Shown: positions 52,100 through 60,488 of the stretch, one piece after another | Position numbering within the stretch: position 1 is the stretch's first letter | Layout of the letters: the number at the start of each line of letters is the position of its first letter | Assembly: GCF_014873875.1 (NCBI RefSeq) | Contig: NZ_JADBEM010000001.1 | Location: 6,138,001-6,202,000 of the forward strand | Origin: Actinopolymorpha pittospori | GTDB lineage: Bacteria > Actinomycetota > Actinomycetes > Propionibacteriales > Actinopolymorphaceae | DNA length: 64,000 bases | Reading direction: 5' to 3' | Position numbers and translations under genes: made by a program | The notes under the pieces: generated by a model | The model's database searches: none | Seen by the model: only the letters and a program-made list of their open reading frames with translations | What the model was told of the DNA's origin: nothing

Positions 52100-53451
52100 G
52101 CCTTTCCCTCGTACTTGAGCCGGTTCTCGGCCAGCAGAGCGTTCGCCTGTTCGGCGGCCAGGTCGAGGGCCTGCGCCGGGGTGGACCGGAGCTGAAGGGC
52201 CTGGCTGACTGCCTGGTACAGCACGTTTGTCTGCACCTCGGCGATACCGGGGACCAGCGGGTAGAAGTGGATGTCGGGGATACCAGCGGCGACACTTGCC
52301 TGGGCGGTGAGCTTCTTGAAGCGGGCGCTCGCCTGCACGTCGAGTCGTGCCGGCACCGGTCCGGCCTCGGCCCAGCCGATCGAGTTGTCACTGAGCCACC
52401 GGATGAAGGTCGCCGCGGCGGCGAGCCGGTTGGCATCGAAGTGGCGCTGTCGCATGATGACCAGCTGGTGTGAGCCGGAGAACGCCGCGGCGTGTGTAGC
52501 GATCCGGGGTAGCGGGACGACGCCCCAGTCGAGCGTCTTCACCGTGTTGAGATCATTGATCAGGGCGCCCGGACCACCCCACAGGAAGGCGTTCTGCCCA
52601 TTCTTGAACGCGACGTTGGCGTCGCCCCCAGCCACGCTCGCCGGGCTGTGTCCGGCACGGATCCGGTCCACCTGCCACTGCAGCGCCGCGACCCCCTCGT
52701 CGGAGTTGAACAAGGCGCGATCGCCGTCCGGCGTGTAGTGAGTTCCGCCGTTCTGCCACAGGAGAGAGTCGAAGCTCCGTCCCGAACTCTGGTCCACCGA
52801 TCCGAGCCAGTGGCCGGCGATGCCCTTCTCGTGCAGGGCTTCCAGAGCCGCGAGGTAGTCGTCGGCATCGCGTGGGGGACTGTCCGGATCGAGCCCTGCG
52901 GACTCCAGGACCGTTCGGTTGAAGAAGAGACTGTCCGGCCAGACGTCCAGCGGAATGGAATACCTTCGCCCCTTGAAGACACCGGACTTCCACACCACGT
53001 CGTTGTAATCGGTCTCGGTCAGCCCGACCTCGGCCGCCAGGTCGTCGAGCGGCACGATGACCTGTCGTGCGGCGTTCGTGGCCACCTGGAAGTTCTGCAT
53101 CAGCCCGAAGTCAGGGGCCAGTCCGCTGACCACCGCGGCCGGGAACTTCTGGTAGAACGTCGCCCACGGAAGTGCGTACATCTGGATCTGGATGTTTGGG
53201 TGCTGCTCGCTGAACTGGCTGATCAGCTTCCGCATGAAGGGGCCGTCGCCGCCCGTCAAACCGTTCCAGAACCTCAGTTCCACAACTGGTCCGTCGTACT
53301 TCGCCGTGATCCGTGGCAGCGAAACCGCGCTGACGTCCGTCGCCGACCGGCCGCATCCGTTCATCGCGAAGGCGCCGGCAGCGGTCGTCGCCAGCGCTGC
53401 CGCGCCGCGTATGAAGCCACGCCGGGTGGTCCGCACGGTGCGGACGACCAT
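52096..53451 (-). CDS. Family 1 sugar-binding lipoprotein (Tat-type signal)
   Basis: 451 aa. Signal TTRRGFIRGAAALATTAAGA with a twin-arginine and lipobox MNGC, so it is probably exported folded and lipid-anchored. SBP_bac_1 segments: VELRFWNGLTGGDGPFMRKLI, FPAAVVSGLAPDFGLM, YSIPLDVWPDSLFFNRTVLESAG, SGSHQLVIMRQRH. ATG 53451 has GGAGGAGG upstream; a longer start at 53472 is less likely. It is first in the five-gene operon (binding protein, two permeases, IclR, enolase-family dehydratase). Confidence 0.9.
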   Translation of the reverse strand: MVVRTVRTTRRGFIRGAAALATTAAGAFAMNGCGRSATDVSAVSLPRITAKYDGPVVELRFWNGLTGGDGPFMRKLISQFSEQHPNIQIQMYALPWATFYQKFPAAVVSGLAPDFGLMQNFQVATNAARQVIVPLDDLAAEVGLTETDYNDVVWKSGVFKGRRYSIPLDVWPDSLFFNRTVLESAGLDPDSPPRDADDYLAALEALHEKGIAGHWLGSVDQSSGRSFDSLLWQNGGTHYTPDGDRALFNSDEGVAALQWQVDRIRAGHSPASVAGGDANVAFKNGQNAFLWGGPGALINDLNTVKTLDWGVVPLPRIATHAAAFSGSHQLVIMRQRHFDANRLAAAATFIRWLSDNSIGWAEAGPVPARLDVQASARFKKLTAQASVAAGIPDIHFYPLVPGIAEVQTNVLYQAVSQALQLRSTPAQALDLAAEQANALLAENRLKYEGKA

Positions 53452-53466
53452 CGCAACCTCCTCCTG

Positions 53467-53481
53467 TCCCATTCACTGGGA
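53467..53481. promoter_or_regulatory. Palindrome upstream of the IclR-linked operon
   Basis: TCCCA-TTCAC-TGGGA lies about 15 bp before the binding-protein start codon. It is a possible IclR site, though short arms make it uncertain. The rest of the 245-bp gap (53452-53696) shows nothing distinct. Confidence 0.4.
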
Positions 53482-53696
53482 TAAGCATTCCGATGAGCAG
53501 GACCTTATGGGCCGACCTCGGGCGTCACAAGGTGCTCGTCGGCTTCTGATCCCGCGCGTGGCGAAGCGGTTCGAGTGGCGGTGTTGGCTGGATGCGCTTC
53601 TAGAGCAGCCGGAACGCCCAAGGAGACGCGCTGCCTGGCGGACGTGTCTGGGAGGACAAGGTGACCGAACCTGGCCGACAGAGCCGCCGGCGTCGC

Positions 53697-55214
53697 CTAT
53701 GCGGCCGCGAGGATTCCCGCCGCGCGTTCGGCGATGGCGTAGACGGTGGCGTTGGTGTTGGCGGAGACGATGGACGGCATGACCGAGGCGTCGGCGACTC
53801 GGAGTCCGCTGATGCCGCGCACGCGAAGCTCGGTGTCGACGACGGCGTGCTCGTCGCCACCGATCCGGCAGGTCCCGACGGGATGCATGTAGGACGCGAG
53901 GGTGCTGCGCACGTACGCCCGCAGCCCGCTGTCGTCCTCGACGTCGCTCCCCGGCGCCAGCTCCCCGTCGCGCCATGGGGCGATGGCGCCCGCCTGGCCG
54001 ATCTCGCGAGCGAGGCGCAGGCCGGTGACCAAGGCGGTGAGGTCCCGCTCGTCCCCGACGTAGTTCGGGTCCACCACCGGGAGCGCACCTGGTTCGGGAC
54101 TGGCCAGCCGGACTGTGCCGCGGCTGTGCGGGCGCATCAGGCCAACCCCGATGGTGTATCCCTCGGGCAGGTCGTCGGAGGGCACGAAGCTCGTGGCGTC
54201 GACGAAGATCAGCTGGAGGTCCGGGCCGTCGAGGTCGGGCCGGCTGCGCACCAGGCCAAGCGCCTCTCCGTGGTTGTTCGTTCCTGGGGGGATGGATCGC
54301 GCCGCGCGGTAGGCGAGGTTGGCGACAGGGTGGTCCTGCAGGTTCGACCCGACGCCGGGAACATCCGCGGCGACCTCGATCCCGAGCTCATGCAGGTGCG
54401 AGGCCGGACCGATGCCGGAGAGCATCAGCAGATGCGGTGAGCCGATGCTGCCCGCGGTCAACACCACCTCACCCGAACAGCCGGCGACGACCAGGCACTC
54501 TCCGACGCTGTACTCGACCCCTGTGCAGCGTCCGCGCGTGAGGAGGACACGGTGGACGAGCGCGTCGGTGACGACGTCCAGGTTGGAGCGGGCCCGGACC
54601 GGAGTGAGATAGGCGTCGGCGGCACTCTGCCTGCGTCCGTCGACGATGTTCAGGTCGGTCCAGCCGAACCCTTCCTCGTCACCACCACTGATGTCGGTGG
54701 CGCGATGGTGACCGGCCTCCGTCGCGGCCTGGAGGAGCGTGGCCGGAACAGGGTGGGGAGGACTCGCGGGGGTCACGGTGACGGGGCCGTCGACACCTCG
54801 CAGGTCGGAGACGCGCCCGACGGCGTTCTCGCTGCGCCTGAAGAAGGGGAGGAGGTCGGCGTAGCCCCATCCCGTCGCGCCCGCGGCCGGCCAGGCGTCG
54901 TAGCTGGAACGGTGTCCCCGGACGAACACCATGCCGTTGATGGCGGACCCCCCGCCCAGGGTGCGACCGCGCGGCAGCAGCTGCGCCGTTCCGGTACCGA
55001 CCTGAGTGGTGGTGGTGTCGCCCCGACTCGCGGTGGTCTGGATCAGGCTGGGCCAGTTCGGCGGTTCGGCCGCCGCTGGTGGCGGTTGGGCGCTTCCGGC
55101 CTCCAGCAGAAGTACGCGAACAGTGTCGTTCTCGGACAGACGGGCGGCGATCACGCTGCCGGCTGTTCCGCCGCCCACCACGATGAAGTCGTAGCTCTGT
55201 GTCATCCGCTGCAT
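53697..55214 (-). CDS. GMC-family FAD-dependent oxidoreductase (choline dehydrogenase-like)
   Basis: 505 aa. FAD motif FIVVGGGTAGSVIAARLSE, GMC signature 1 GRTLGGGSAINGMVFVRG, signature 2 AGSIGSPHLLMLSGIG, and C-terminal YMHPVGTCRIG...SANTNATVYAIAERAA with the catalytic His and Asn. It should oxidise an alcohol to an aldehyde or ketone; choline, a sugar alcohol or an aromatic alcohol are all possible. ATG 55214 follows GAGGGAG; an in-frame ATG further upstream lies in the operator region. It is divergent from a TetR gene and is probably its target. Confidence 0.9.
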   Translation of the reverse strand: MQRMTQSYDFIVVGGGTAGSVIAARLSENDTVRVLLLEAGSAQPPPAAAEPPNWPSLIQTTASRGDTTTTQVGTGTAQLLPRGRTLGGGSAINGMVFVRGHRSSYDAWPAAGATGWGYADLLPFFRRSENAVGRVSDLRGVDGPVTVTPASPPHPVPATLLQAATEAGHHRATDISGGDEEGFGWTDLNIVDGRRQSAADAYLTPVRARSNLDVVTDALVHRVLLTRGRCTGVEYSVGECLVVAGCSGEVVLTAGSIGSPHLLMLSGIGPASHLHELGIEVAADVPGVGSNLQDHPVANLAYRAARSIPPGTNNHGEALGLVRSRPDLDGPDLQLIFVDATSFVPSDDLPEGYTIGVGLMRPHSRGTVRLASPEPGALPVVDPNYVGDERDLTALVTGLRLAREIGQAGAIAPWRDGELAPGSDVEDDSGLRAYVRSTLASYMHPVGTCRIGGDEHAVVDTELRVRGISGLRVADASVMPSIVSANTNATVYAIAERAAGILAAA

Positions 55215-55230
55215 GGTCAACTCCCTCTCT

Positions 55231-55296
55231 GTTATCGCTGTTATCAGTTTCACCGTAACGCTGTCTCGTTATCGATGCTAGCCCCCAGGTGTTATC
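55231..55296. promoter_or_regulatory. Cluster of GTTATC repeats between GMC and TetR genes
   Basis: GTTATC occurs at 55231, 55240, 55268 and 55291 in 66 bp. An inverted GTAACG at 55255-55260 pairs with CGTTAT (55267-55272) in 5 of 6 positions. Such density in GC-rich DNA marks a likely operator for the TetR at 55306. Confidence 0.6.
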
Positions 55297-55305
55297 GTCG
55301 ATTCG

Positions 55306-56061
55306 GTGAAGGACGGGACGACGAAGACGCCGACGGGAAGCACGCGGGAGCGCCTGCTGCGCGCCGGACTCGACCTGCTGGCCCGAAAGGGGCGGGAGGC
55401 GCTGTCGACGCGTGCGGTCAGCGCGGCGGCGGGAGTGCAGGCGCCGACGATCTACCGGCTGTTCGGTGACAAGGACGGGTTGCTCGACGCTGTCGCGAGC
55501 TACGGCTACCGGGACTATCTCGACCGGAAGCAGGCGCTCGGCGAGACCGATGATCCAGTCGAGGATCTGCGCCGGGCGTGGGACCTCAACATCGAGTTCG
55601 GGCTGTCGATGCCGGCGCTGTACGTCATGATGTTCGGCGAAGCGCGCAAGGTGGAGGGCTCAGTCGCCAGGCAGGAGGCGTTGGTGTCCTTGCGCGGTCG
55701 GATCGCCCGGGTGGCGAGTGTCGGCCGGTTGCGGATGAGCGTGGATCGCGCGACCCAGCTCTTCCACGCGACCGCGAGCGGCTTCGTTCTCTCCCAGATC
55801 ACGGTTCCGCCCGACGAGCGCGACCTCGGCCTGTCGGTCTTCTTCCGAGAGCACATGCTTCGCGCGATCACGACCGATGAGGGAGACGCGTCGGCGGCCG
55901 GGGAGTCCGGCATCACGAGTCGGGCCGTGGCGCTGCGTGAGGCACTGCGTGAGGGCGGGACGCCCGTCTTCACGGCCGCCGAGACCGCCCTGCTGTCGGA
56001 ATGGCTCGACCGCCTGGTCGACGCGACCGAGAGCGGCGGGGATCCTTCGACGGCCAGCTGA
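55306..56061 (+). CDS. TetR-family regulator
   Basis: 251 aa. HTH at about 12-60: STRERLLRAGLDLLARKGREALSTRAVSAAAGVQAPTIYRLFGDKDGLL. The ligand domain is longer than average and ends in an extra 40-residue helix-rich tail. The start is GTG 55306, nine bases after the last GTTATC repeat, so the message may be nearly leaderless. It is divergent from the GMC oxidoreductase gene and probably represses it. Confidence 0.9.
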   Translation: MKDGTTKTPTGSTRERLLRAGLDLLARKGREALSTRAVSAAAGVQAPTIYRLFGDKDGLLDAVASYGYRDYLDRKQALGETDDPVEDLRRAWDLNIEFGLSMPALYVMMFGEARKVEGSVARQEALVSLRGRIARVASVGRLRMSVDRATQLFHATASGFVLSQITVPPDERDLGLSVFFREHMLRAITTDEGDASAAGESGITSRAVALREALREGGTPVFTAAETALLSEWLDRLVDATESGGDPSTAS

Positions 56062-56179
56062 GGAAGTCCAAGCGTTCGATTTGTCCGGAAACTGCCACGC
56101 CGTCACCTGATATGTGTACGAAGCGGAGTTGAGAGCCTACGTTGAGTGCGAATCCGACCCATCAGGAGGTGCACGGGCG

Positions 56180-58108
56180 TTGGCTTCCCTCTTCGCTAAA
56201 CGGCTCACCACGACAGGCGTCCTGGCGCTCGCCCTCGGGCTGGTAGCGCTCGCCGCCCAGGCAGCCCCACTCAAGTCCGGGAATGCTGAACCACAGCAGA
56301 AGATCGCGGCAAGCTCACCGCAAGCTCCGGGTCCCTTCCCGAGCCCTTATCCCGAAGGCGACACCTACACGGTGCCGGGCGACCGCGACGGACCGAGCGA
56401 GTTCCCGGTCGTCCACTACGACGAGCTCCAGGCCAAGGTGCCTGGAGAGATGGACTTCGAGCATTTCCACAGCTCCAACGAGATCAACTGGTGGCTCACG
56501 AAGTGGGCCTACGACCACCCGGAGATCGCCGAGCTCTACGAAGTGGGCAAGAGCTTCGGTGGTGTGCCGATCTACCAGTTGACACTCACCAACAAGGCGA
56601 CCGGCAAGGACACGGACAAGCCGGCGGCCTTCTTCGAAGGTGGTCGGCACTCCGGTGAGATCACCAGCACCGAAAGCGTTCTGTGGCTCGCGTGGAACCT
56701 GGTCGAGAACTACGGCGACGATGCGAAGATCACCAAGTTGCTCGACGAGAAGGCCATCTACCTCAAGCCGTTGAACAACCCGGACGGTAGTGACATGTAT
56801 CGCTGGACGGCCCAGACCAACCGTAGTTCGGTCCGGCCCCACGATTCCGACGGTGACGGCAAGCTCGACGACGACCCGCCGCTGGACCTCAACGGCGACG
56901 GCTACGTGACCCAGATGCGCAAGTACATCGGGGCCGGCAAGGGCACCCACGTCGTCGACGACCGTGACCCGGCCGGACGCGTGATGCGCAGCGTCGGTCA
57001 AGGAAACGGCGACTATCTTGTCTACACCGAGGGCATCGACCACGACGGCGACGGCCGCATCGGCGAGGACGGGATCGGTGGCCTCGACCTGCACCGCAAC
57101 TACCCGTACAACTGGCGTCCCGAGGCTTCGGCGGAGCTCACCGGACGCGGCAACACCCAGGGTGGTGCCGGCGAGTACCCGCTGTCTGAGCCGGAGACCC
57201 GGCACGTGTTCACCTTCCTCACCTCACACCCGAACGTCAGTGTCGTGAACTCGATGGACACCGCGGTGCCGATGCACCTGCGTGGCCCGTCCACGTGCGA
57301 CGAGAAGGAGTGCATGTTCCCCGCCGACCTGCGGATCTTCGAACACTTCGACAAGGTCGGTCAGTCGTTCACCGACTACCCGTGGGCGGGAGACGTCTAC
57401 AACGACTACGCCACGAGGTTCGGGGGAGAGCCGGAAGCCCTGTACGGACATGGACCTGACTTCGGTTACTTCCAGTTCGGTGCGGTGTGGTACGGCGACG
57501 AACTGTGGAACGGCGGTCGCTTCACCGACTACAACGAGGACGGCCGTTACGACGACTGGGAACGCTCGCGCTGGTGCGCCGAGAACGATCGGACCGACTG
57601 CTTCCTGGACTGGACGGCGTACGACCACGAGAAGCTCGGTGCGGTCGAGATCGGTGGCTTCGATCCGAAGTTCTGGAACCAGAACGCTCCGGCGGAGCTG
57701 CTGGAGGAGTGGGCCGCCAACCAGGCGAAGTTCAACCTGGGCATGGCGTTCGAGCTTCCTCGCGTCGAGATCTCCGGGGTGAAGGTTCGGCCCCTGCCCA
57801 GTGGGCAGAGCGACGGAGCCACCCACGAGGTCGCTGTCAGCGTTCGTAACACGGCTCGGATCCCGACCGCTCTCGAGCAGGCCAAGCGGGTCAAGATCGT
57901 CCAGCCGGACACCGTGTCGGTGGAGCTTCCCGGCACGGTCGGACAGACGGTGGGAGACGAGCCGGAGTTCTGGCTCAAAGGACGGGACCGGCTCACGGCG
58001 ACGGTACGGGTGAAGATCGCCGAGGGCGCGTCGCCGGGGATGGTGACCGTTCGCGCCGCAAGCACGCGAGGCGGAGTGGTCGAGCGCGAGGTGCGCTGGC
58101 CCGGTTGA
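56180..58108 (+). CDS. Secreted M14 (carboxypeptidase A-type) metallopeptidase with Ca-binding-like loops
   Basis: About 642 aa. From TTG 56180 (after AGGAGG) a signal peptide is seen: SLFAKRLTTTGVLALALGLVALAAQAA. A GTG at 56114 would add 22 residues. The M14 domain has zinc motif GGRHSGE, LKPLNNPDG, substrate-Arg region DLHRNYPYNW, and the third zinc His in DTAVPMH; the catalytic Glu is probably in WYGDELW. Inserted acidic loops (DSDGDGKLDDD, DLNGDGYV, DHDGDGRIGED, DYNEDGRYDDWE) look like Ca-binding EF-type loops. A beta-rich C-terminal domain follows (about 535-642). It is probably an extracellular protein-degrading enzyme. Confidence 0.88.
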   Translation: MASLFAKRLTTTGVLALALGLVALAAQAAPLKSGNAEPQQKIAASSPQAPGPFPSPYPEGDTYTVPGDRDGPSEFPVVHYDELQAKVPGEMDFEHFHSSNEINWWLTKWAYDHPEIAELYEVGKSFGGVPIYQLTLTNKATGKDTDKPAAFFEGGRHSGEITSTESVLWLAWNLVENYGDDAKITKLLDEKAIYLKPLNNPDGSDMYRWTAQTNRSSVRPHDSDGDGKLDDDPPLDLNGDGYVTQMRKYIGAGKGTHVVDDRDPAGRVMRSVGQGNGDYLVYTEGIDHDGDGRIGEDGIGGLDLHRNYPYNWRPEASAELTGRGNTQGGAGEYPLSEPETRHVFTFLTSHPNVSVVNSMDTAVPMHLRGPSTCDEKECMFPADLRIFEHFDKVGQSFTDYPWAGDVYNDYATRFGGEPEALYGHGPDFGYFQFGAVWYGDELWNGGRFTDYNEDGRYDDWERSRWCAENDRTDCFLDWTAYDHEKLGAVEIGGFDPKFWNQNAPAELLEEWAANQAKFNLGMAFELPRVEISGVKVRPLPSGQSDGATHEVAVSVRNTARIPTALEQAKRVKIVQPDTVSVELPGTVGQTVGDEPEFWLKGRDRLTATVRVKIAEGASPGMVTVRAASTRGGVVEREVRWPG

Positions 58109-58165
58109 TCCGCGCGCCCGCCCGGGTCACCGGGTAGGTAGCACCGGGGACTCCAGCGGACCCGA

Positions 58166-58211
58166 CGACGGCGGGGCCAGCCTGTTCGACGACAGGCAGG
58201 CTCCGCCGTCG
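58166..58211 (+). terminator. Terminator hairpin after the M14 gene
   Basis: CGACGGCGG (58166-58174) pairs perfectly with CCGCCGTCG (58203-58211). Inside, GCCTGT pairs with ACAGGC. It lies about 60 bp after the peptidase stop and before the histidine-kinase-like gene. The rest of the 237-bp gap shows no other gene. Confidence 0.6.
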
Positions 58212-58345
58212 CCGTGTCGCGATCAAGGGATGTCACACACCCCTCCGCTGTTTCGTCGTGTGGTGGGGGTGTGCCGTGGCAACCCGGCCTTGCCTCGCCG
58301 AGGCAGGCGGGTCGGGTGCTGCCCAGGTTGTGCTGGAGGATCTGC

Positions 58346-59467
58346 TTGTCTCACCAGGAGCGCCGCGAGCAGTGGCTGGGAGCGGCGCTGAAGATGAGCC
58401 AGCTGCTCCTCGGCGACGTCGACCCTCAGGAAGCATTGCGGATCGTCATCGCCGAGTTGCGGACTGTCTCGGGCGCCGAAGGTGCGGCGATCGTCCTGGC
58501 CGATTCGACCTACCCGGAGGGGAGAGGCGTCTTCGCGGCCGTCGAAGGCCTCGGACTGGAGCCGTTGCGTGGGACGACCGTCCCCCTGCAGGGCCTGGCC
58601 GCCAGCGTCCTCAGCTCAGGAAGGGCCATCGTCAGCGCGGACATGACGTTCGAGGACGATCCCGCTCCCGCGGTGGCCGAGGGGCAGGCCAGCCTCGGCC
58701 TTGGTATGTACATCCCCCTCGTCGCGGCCGGTGACGTCCTTGGCCTGCTCGTCGCCGGATGGCGGCGTGGCTCCGTCCACGAACGCATTGCCGCCGCCGA
58801 GACCGACCTGGTGGAGATGTTCGCCGACCATGCGGCGCTCGCCGTCCGTCAGGCCCACGCCCGCAGGCGGATCTGGGCAGACCGGGAGAGGATCGCCGAC
58901 GGACTGCGCGAGCAGGCGATCGGTCGCATCTTCGCACTCGGTACCCGCCTGCACAGCGTCCTGGGACGAGCCGATCGAGAGCATGGCGACGTACGGCGGA
59001 AGTTGTACGACGCGGTCGGCGAACTCGACGGGACCAACCGACAGATCCGGTCCGCCGTCTTCGCACTGGATCCGGCCTGGTCGTCGGGGCAGAAGGTCCT
59101 GACCGACCGGCTCCTGGACGAGATCGACGCCGCTCGAGGCGTTCTCGGCTTCACACCTCGCCTGGCGATCCGCGGCATCCTCGACAACGCGCTCCCGCCG
59201 CACCTGGAGGACGGGCTGCTCCGAGGTGTGCGCGAGGCCCTCACCAACGCCGCGAGCCGCACCGGGCTGAGCGAGGTGGAGGTCGAGGTCGGGGTCACCC
59301 AGGACGAACTCGTCCTGACCGTCATCGACGACGGCCGCCCCGCCGATCGGTCGGCGACTTCCACGGAAGCTCCGCCGGAAAACCGGTCGTCCATGCGTGT
59401 CACACTCCCGCTTCGGCCGGGGTCGACTGTGTGTACGTCGATCCCAACCGATGAGGAGCTCCGCTGA
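58346..59467 (+). CDS. GAF-domain histidine-kinase-like protein with degenerate catalytic sites
   Basis: 373 aa. TTG 58346 was chosen for its ideal GGAGGA site five bases before. Residues about 15-165 form a GAF sensor domain (DVDPQEALRIVIAELRTVSGAEGAAIVLAD, LGMYIPLVAAGDVLGLLVAG). A HisKA_3-like helix pair follows: DRERIADGLREQAIGRIFALG. In active DevS-type kinases the helix reads R-D-L-H-D; here the phospho-acceptor His is Arg. The ATPase domain keeps the N-box (REALTNAA) but has only a partial G1 (DDGRP) and no G2 glycine loop. It may be a sensor without kinase activity. It is coupled to the DoxX-like gene by one shared base. Confidence 0.8.
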   Translation: MSHQERREQWLGAALKMSQLLLGDVDPQEALRIVIAELRTVSGAEGAAIVLADSTYPEGRGVFAAVEGLGLEPLRGTTVPLQGLAASVLSSGRAIVSADMTFEDDPAPAVAEGQASLGLGMYIPLVAAGDVLGLLVAGWRRGSVHERIAAAETDLVEMFADHAALAVRQAHARRRIWADRERIADGLREQAIGRIFALGTRLHSVLGRADREHGDVRRKLYDAVGELDGTNRQIRSAVFALDPAWSSGQKVLTDRLLDEIDAARGVLGFTPRLAIRGILDNALPPHLEDGLLRGVREALTNAASRTGLSEVEVEVGVTQDELVLTVIDDGRPADRSATSTEAPPENRSSMRVTLPLRPGSTVCTSIPTDEELR

Positions 59468-59814
59468 TGTCCACCGCATACACCGTCGTCACGATCCTGG
59501 CCGCCGTCTGGGTGGGGTACTCCGCCGTCGCTGTCTTCCTGCACGCCACGTGGGTGGTGCAGGGACTCAGCGACTACGGAGTGCCGCGCTCGTGGTGGCC
59601 CTGGCTCGCTACGGCGAAGGCAGCCGGAGCGGTCGGTCTCCTGGTCGGCCTGCTCGTCCCGCCCATCGGAGTCCTGGCCGGGATCGGGCTGGTCCTCTAC
59701 TTCGTGGGTGCCGTCGTCACCGTCGTCCGGGCACGCTCGTACTCACACATCCCCTTCCCGCTGCTGTACCTCGCGCCGGTGGTCGCCGCCCTGGCGCTCG
59801 GGCTCGCCGTGTGA
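59467..59814 (+). CDS. Small DoxX-like membrane protein
   Basis: 115 aa with four predicted membrane helices: YTVVTILAAVWVGYSAVAVF, WLATAKAAGAVGLLVGLLV, IGVLAGIGLVLYFVGAVV, LLYLAPVVAALALGLAV. The layout and GVPRSWWPWLATAKAAGA match the DoxX-like family, small proteins linked to redox stress and membrane thiol or quinone processes. Its ATG shares one base with the stop of the sensor gene (TGATG), so the two are translationally coupled. About 200 bp without a gene separate it from the copper-storage-like gene. Confidence 0.8.
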   Translation: MSTAYTVVTILAAVWVGYSAVAVFLHATWVVQGLSDYGVPRSWWPWLATAKAAGAVGLLVGLLVPPIGVLAGIGLVLYFVGAVVTVVRARSYSHIPFPLLYLAPVVAALALGLAV

Positions 59815-60013
59815 GACCGCAGTTACCGCACGACGGATGTGTGGTCTGGAGCGACGGGACGTTCGACGCCTGGACCCGCGGTGGGCATCGCGCACCAAGA
59901 TCCCGCGTGTGGATCGAGCCTTCCGGGTAGACGCCTACCGACAGCGCCGTCTGGCGAACCTGTGGCGTGATCGTGGGTGGTCACGCCAAGAGACAAGTGG
60001 TGGTGGATCAACG

Positions 60014-60439
60014 ATGGTGAAATCCATGACGCAGGTTGGCGAGATGCTGCGGTCGTACCCAGCCGATCTGGGCAGGGTGGACCGCGACGTGCTGGCCCGA
60101 TGCATCGAGGAGTGCCTCTCCTGCGCGCAGGCGTGCACCGCATGCGCGGACGCCTGCATGTCAGAAGCGGACGAGGAGATGCCGATGCTGCGCAAGTGCA
60201 TGCGTTCGTGCATGGACTGCGCTGACGTGTGCGACATGATGGTCCGGATGCTGTCCCGACACACGGAGTACGACGCCAACATCACCCGGGCCATGTTGGA
60301 CGCGTGCGCGACAATGTGCCGTTCCTGCGCCGACGAGTGCGAGCGTCACGCACAACGCCACGCCCACTGCCGCATCTGCGCCGAGGCGTGCCGGCGGTGC
60401 GAGCAGGCGTGCAAGGACCTGATGAGGGCGCTCGGCTGA
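60014..60439 (+). CDS. Csp-type four-helix copper-storage protein (DUF326)
   Basis: 141 aa with 19 cysteines arranged along four helices, in C-x3-C-x2-C repeats (CIEECLSCAQACTACADAC; CMRSCMDCADVC; CATMCRSCADEC; CRICAEACRRCEQAC). This is the pattern of Csp3-type copper-storage proteins, which hold many Cu(I) ions inside a four-helix bundle. There is no signal peptide, so it is the cytosolic Csp3 type. ATG 60014 is the natural start (MVKSMTQVG); no clear ribosome site. The neighbours are a DoxX-like protein upstream and a convergent ArsR gene. A role in copper buffering is inferred from family. Confidence 0.88.
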   Translation: MVKSMTQVGEMLRSYPADLGRVDRDVLARCIEECLSCAQACTACADACMSEADEEMPMLRKCMRSCMDCADVCDMMVRMLSRHTEYDANITRAMLDACATMCRSCADECERHAQRHAHCRICAEACRRCEQACKDLMRALG

Positions 60440-60488
60440 GCGGCCGGCTCACGCCGTGGCGGTGCGAGGCTGTGCGACGGTCCGACCT

